Shown here piece after piece: positions 62,841 through 64,000 of a stretch of DNA of 64,000 nucleotides. The stretch's first letter is position 1, and each line of letters begins with the position of its first letter. The stretch comes from Pogonophryne albipinna. Lineage: Eukaryota > Chordata > Actinopteri > Perciformes > Artedidraconidae. The DNA is taken from NCBI GenBank assembly GCA_028583405.1, contig JAPTMU010000287.1, positions 208,979 to 272,978 of the forward strand, in the 5' to 3' direction. A model generated the notes under the pieces. It was not told the DNA's origin, did no database searches, and saw nothing but the letters and a program-made list of their open reading frames with translations. The position numbers and the translations under genes were made by a program.

Positions 62841-64000
62841 TTAATATGTTAATAATCCCTGGTCCCCGGCTTGAGCTTCAACCTCAGGATCCATGTATCT
62901 GTGATCCTCTCCAGAATGGAAGGAGTCATCACATACAGAGACTAGTTCCTGAGCAGTGTCCTTCACATGCTGATATCCAAGAGAGGGAGTTACACAGTCA
63001 CAAGATGGAGGAATAGAAAGCAGTATTCAATGTTTACTTCAGATTAGCTCCACGTCAGAAATGAGCATGCTTGATGTCTATCTCCATAGAGGCTGAATCA
63101 TCATGTTAATCACATAGCTATCATCTGCCTCAAACAGTCCTGATGCTCTTCTAGGTAATCACACATCCTGTCATGTTCACAGCTACAGTTGGGATACCTT
63201 TGTTAGCATGTTACTCTCATGTTGGAGGAGGACATTCAGTGTTTTCCCAACAGTTTTGATCCTTAAATGAACTCTGGGCCTCTGAGCTGCTTCCTGTGAA
63301 CCTTATATATATTCATGGAGTCAACATTGGGAGGGGACCAAAAATTCAATAAAAATTTGAATACTAATTTCCTGCCATTCTAAAGGAAAATACATAAAAA
63401 ATCACTAACACATTGGATACTTTAAAACCTGTTAAACCCCATGCCCCTGCCCGTGGGGGCAAAACACAACAATAGTCACGAAACTGTGTCTCAGGCATGG
63501 GTGTAGGAAGCATCCTCAATGTGGGTGGGACAATTTGACAGGGGGTGTGGGCGGGCGGGGGACCTAACCTCCTCTAGGGGGGTCTGGGGGCATGCTCCCC
63601 CGGGAAGATTTTTTTTTTAAAATGTTGAAGTTAAAAGCATCAATCTGGTGCACTTTGAGAGCAACATTAGGGACTAAATCTATGGATACATCTCAACAAC
63701 ACCCATGTGAAACAGAACTGAACAGATTTACTTTTTCTTTATGCATATTTTACAAATCACTCCCTTTTTAAACTGTACTATGAGTTGGAATGATTTCATA
63801 CCTGTTATTCTGTTATTCTCTTATTTTGTATAACTATAATGATCATATAAAGGTGTGCCTTGGAAATACTTGTTTTGCATCAATCTTGATACAGGGTACT
63901 TATTATATGTTATAGTTTGGATTCCTAAAGCTTTTAGTCTACTATCCCATCATTCAAGGGTGGTTTTCACAATAAGTAATGGTTTATTTTTTGCACGGAC
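62841..64000. other. Unique-looking sequence with one dispersed repeat
   Basis: 63440-63615 (GTGGGGGCAAAACACAACAA ... GGTCTGGGGGCATGCTCCCC C, then a T/A tract) looks like a widespread fish interspersed repeat. The remainder shows no exon, RNA gene or tandem repeat that I can support. Confidence 0.45.

Overview
The window looks like repeat-dense euchromatin from a teleost fish, probably a spiny-rayed fish. The evidence is one spliced vertebrate gene (golga7, minus strand, five exons) among fish-type mobile elements: Tc1/mariner copies with CAGTGGGG ends, an RTE/Rex3-like LINE end, L2 LINE ends, tRNA-derived SINEs and several MITEs. Most long open frames are artefacts of tandem repeats whose unit length, or a small multiple of it, is divisible by three. 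They are not annotated as genes.

Layout. 1-1139: 42/60-bp minisatellite running off the left edge. 1140-2429: unique and dispersed-repeat sequence. 2430-25424: a ~23-kb array of a 31-bp satellite with 29- and 27-bp variants and several levels of higher-order repeat. It is broken by two apparently identical 1178-bp copies (19271-20448, 21582-22759) of a THAP/SWIM-encoding, ISL2EU-like DNA transposon that was duplicated together with its satellite flanks. 25425-41370: a SINE, then a 21-bp minisatellite (27.0-28.4 kb), a 57-bp array (30 kb), a deleted Tc1 copy, an RTE LINE end, a nearly full-length Tc1 copy (35.0-36.6 kb) between ~290-bp direct repeats, an 820-bp inverted-repeat element, a 44-bp minisatellite (39.0-40.4 kb) and an L2 LINE end.

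41649-55010 (minus): golga7, coding for about 143 residues of an Erf4-family palmitoyltransferase partner. All introns are phase 0. They carry a 208-bp CA microsatellite, MITEs, a third Tc1 copy, 72-bp minisatellites, an ORF1-type relic and a hAT-type zinc-finger relic split by a MITE.

55.1-64 kb: SINE with a nested LINE tail, a head-to-head MITE pair between ~105-bp direct repeats, a 57-bp array (57.6-60.5 kb) with a 1363-bp higher-order duplication, and a 72-bp array (61.2-62.6 kb). The 57-bp and 72-bp arrays on the right are inverted relative to those on the left, so golga7 lies between large inverted repeat arrays.

The only gene likely to work here is golga7. The rest is selfish or tandem DNA. 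The most unusual structure is the transposon captured and co-amplified inside the 31-bp satellite. All similarity statements come from reading the sequence and family knowledge; no search was run.
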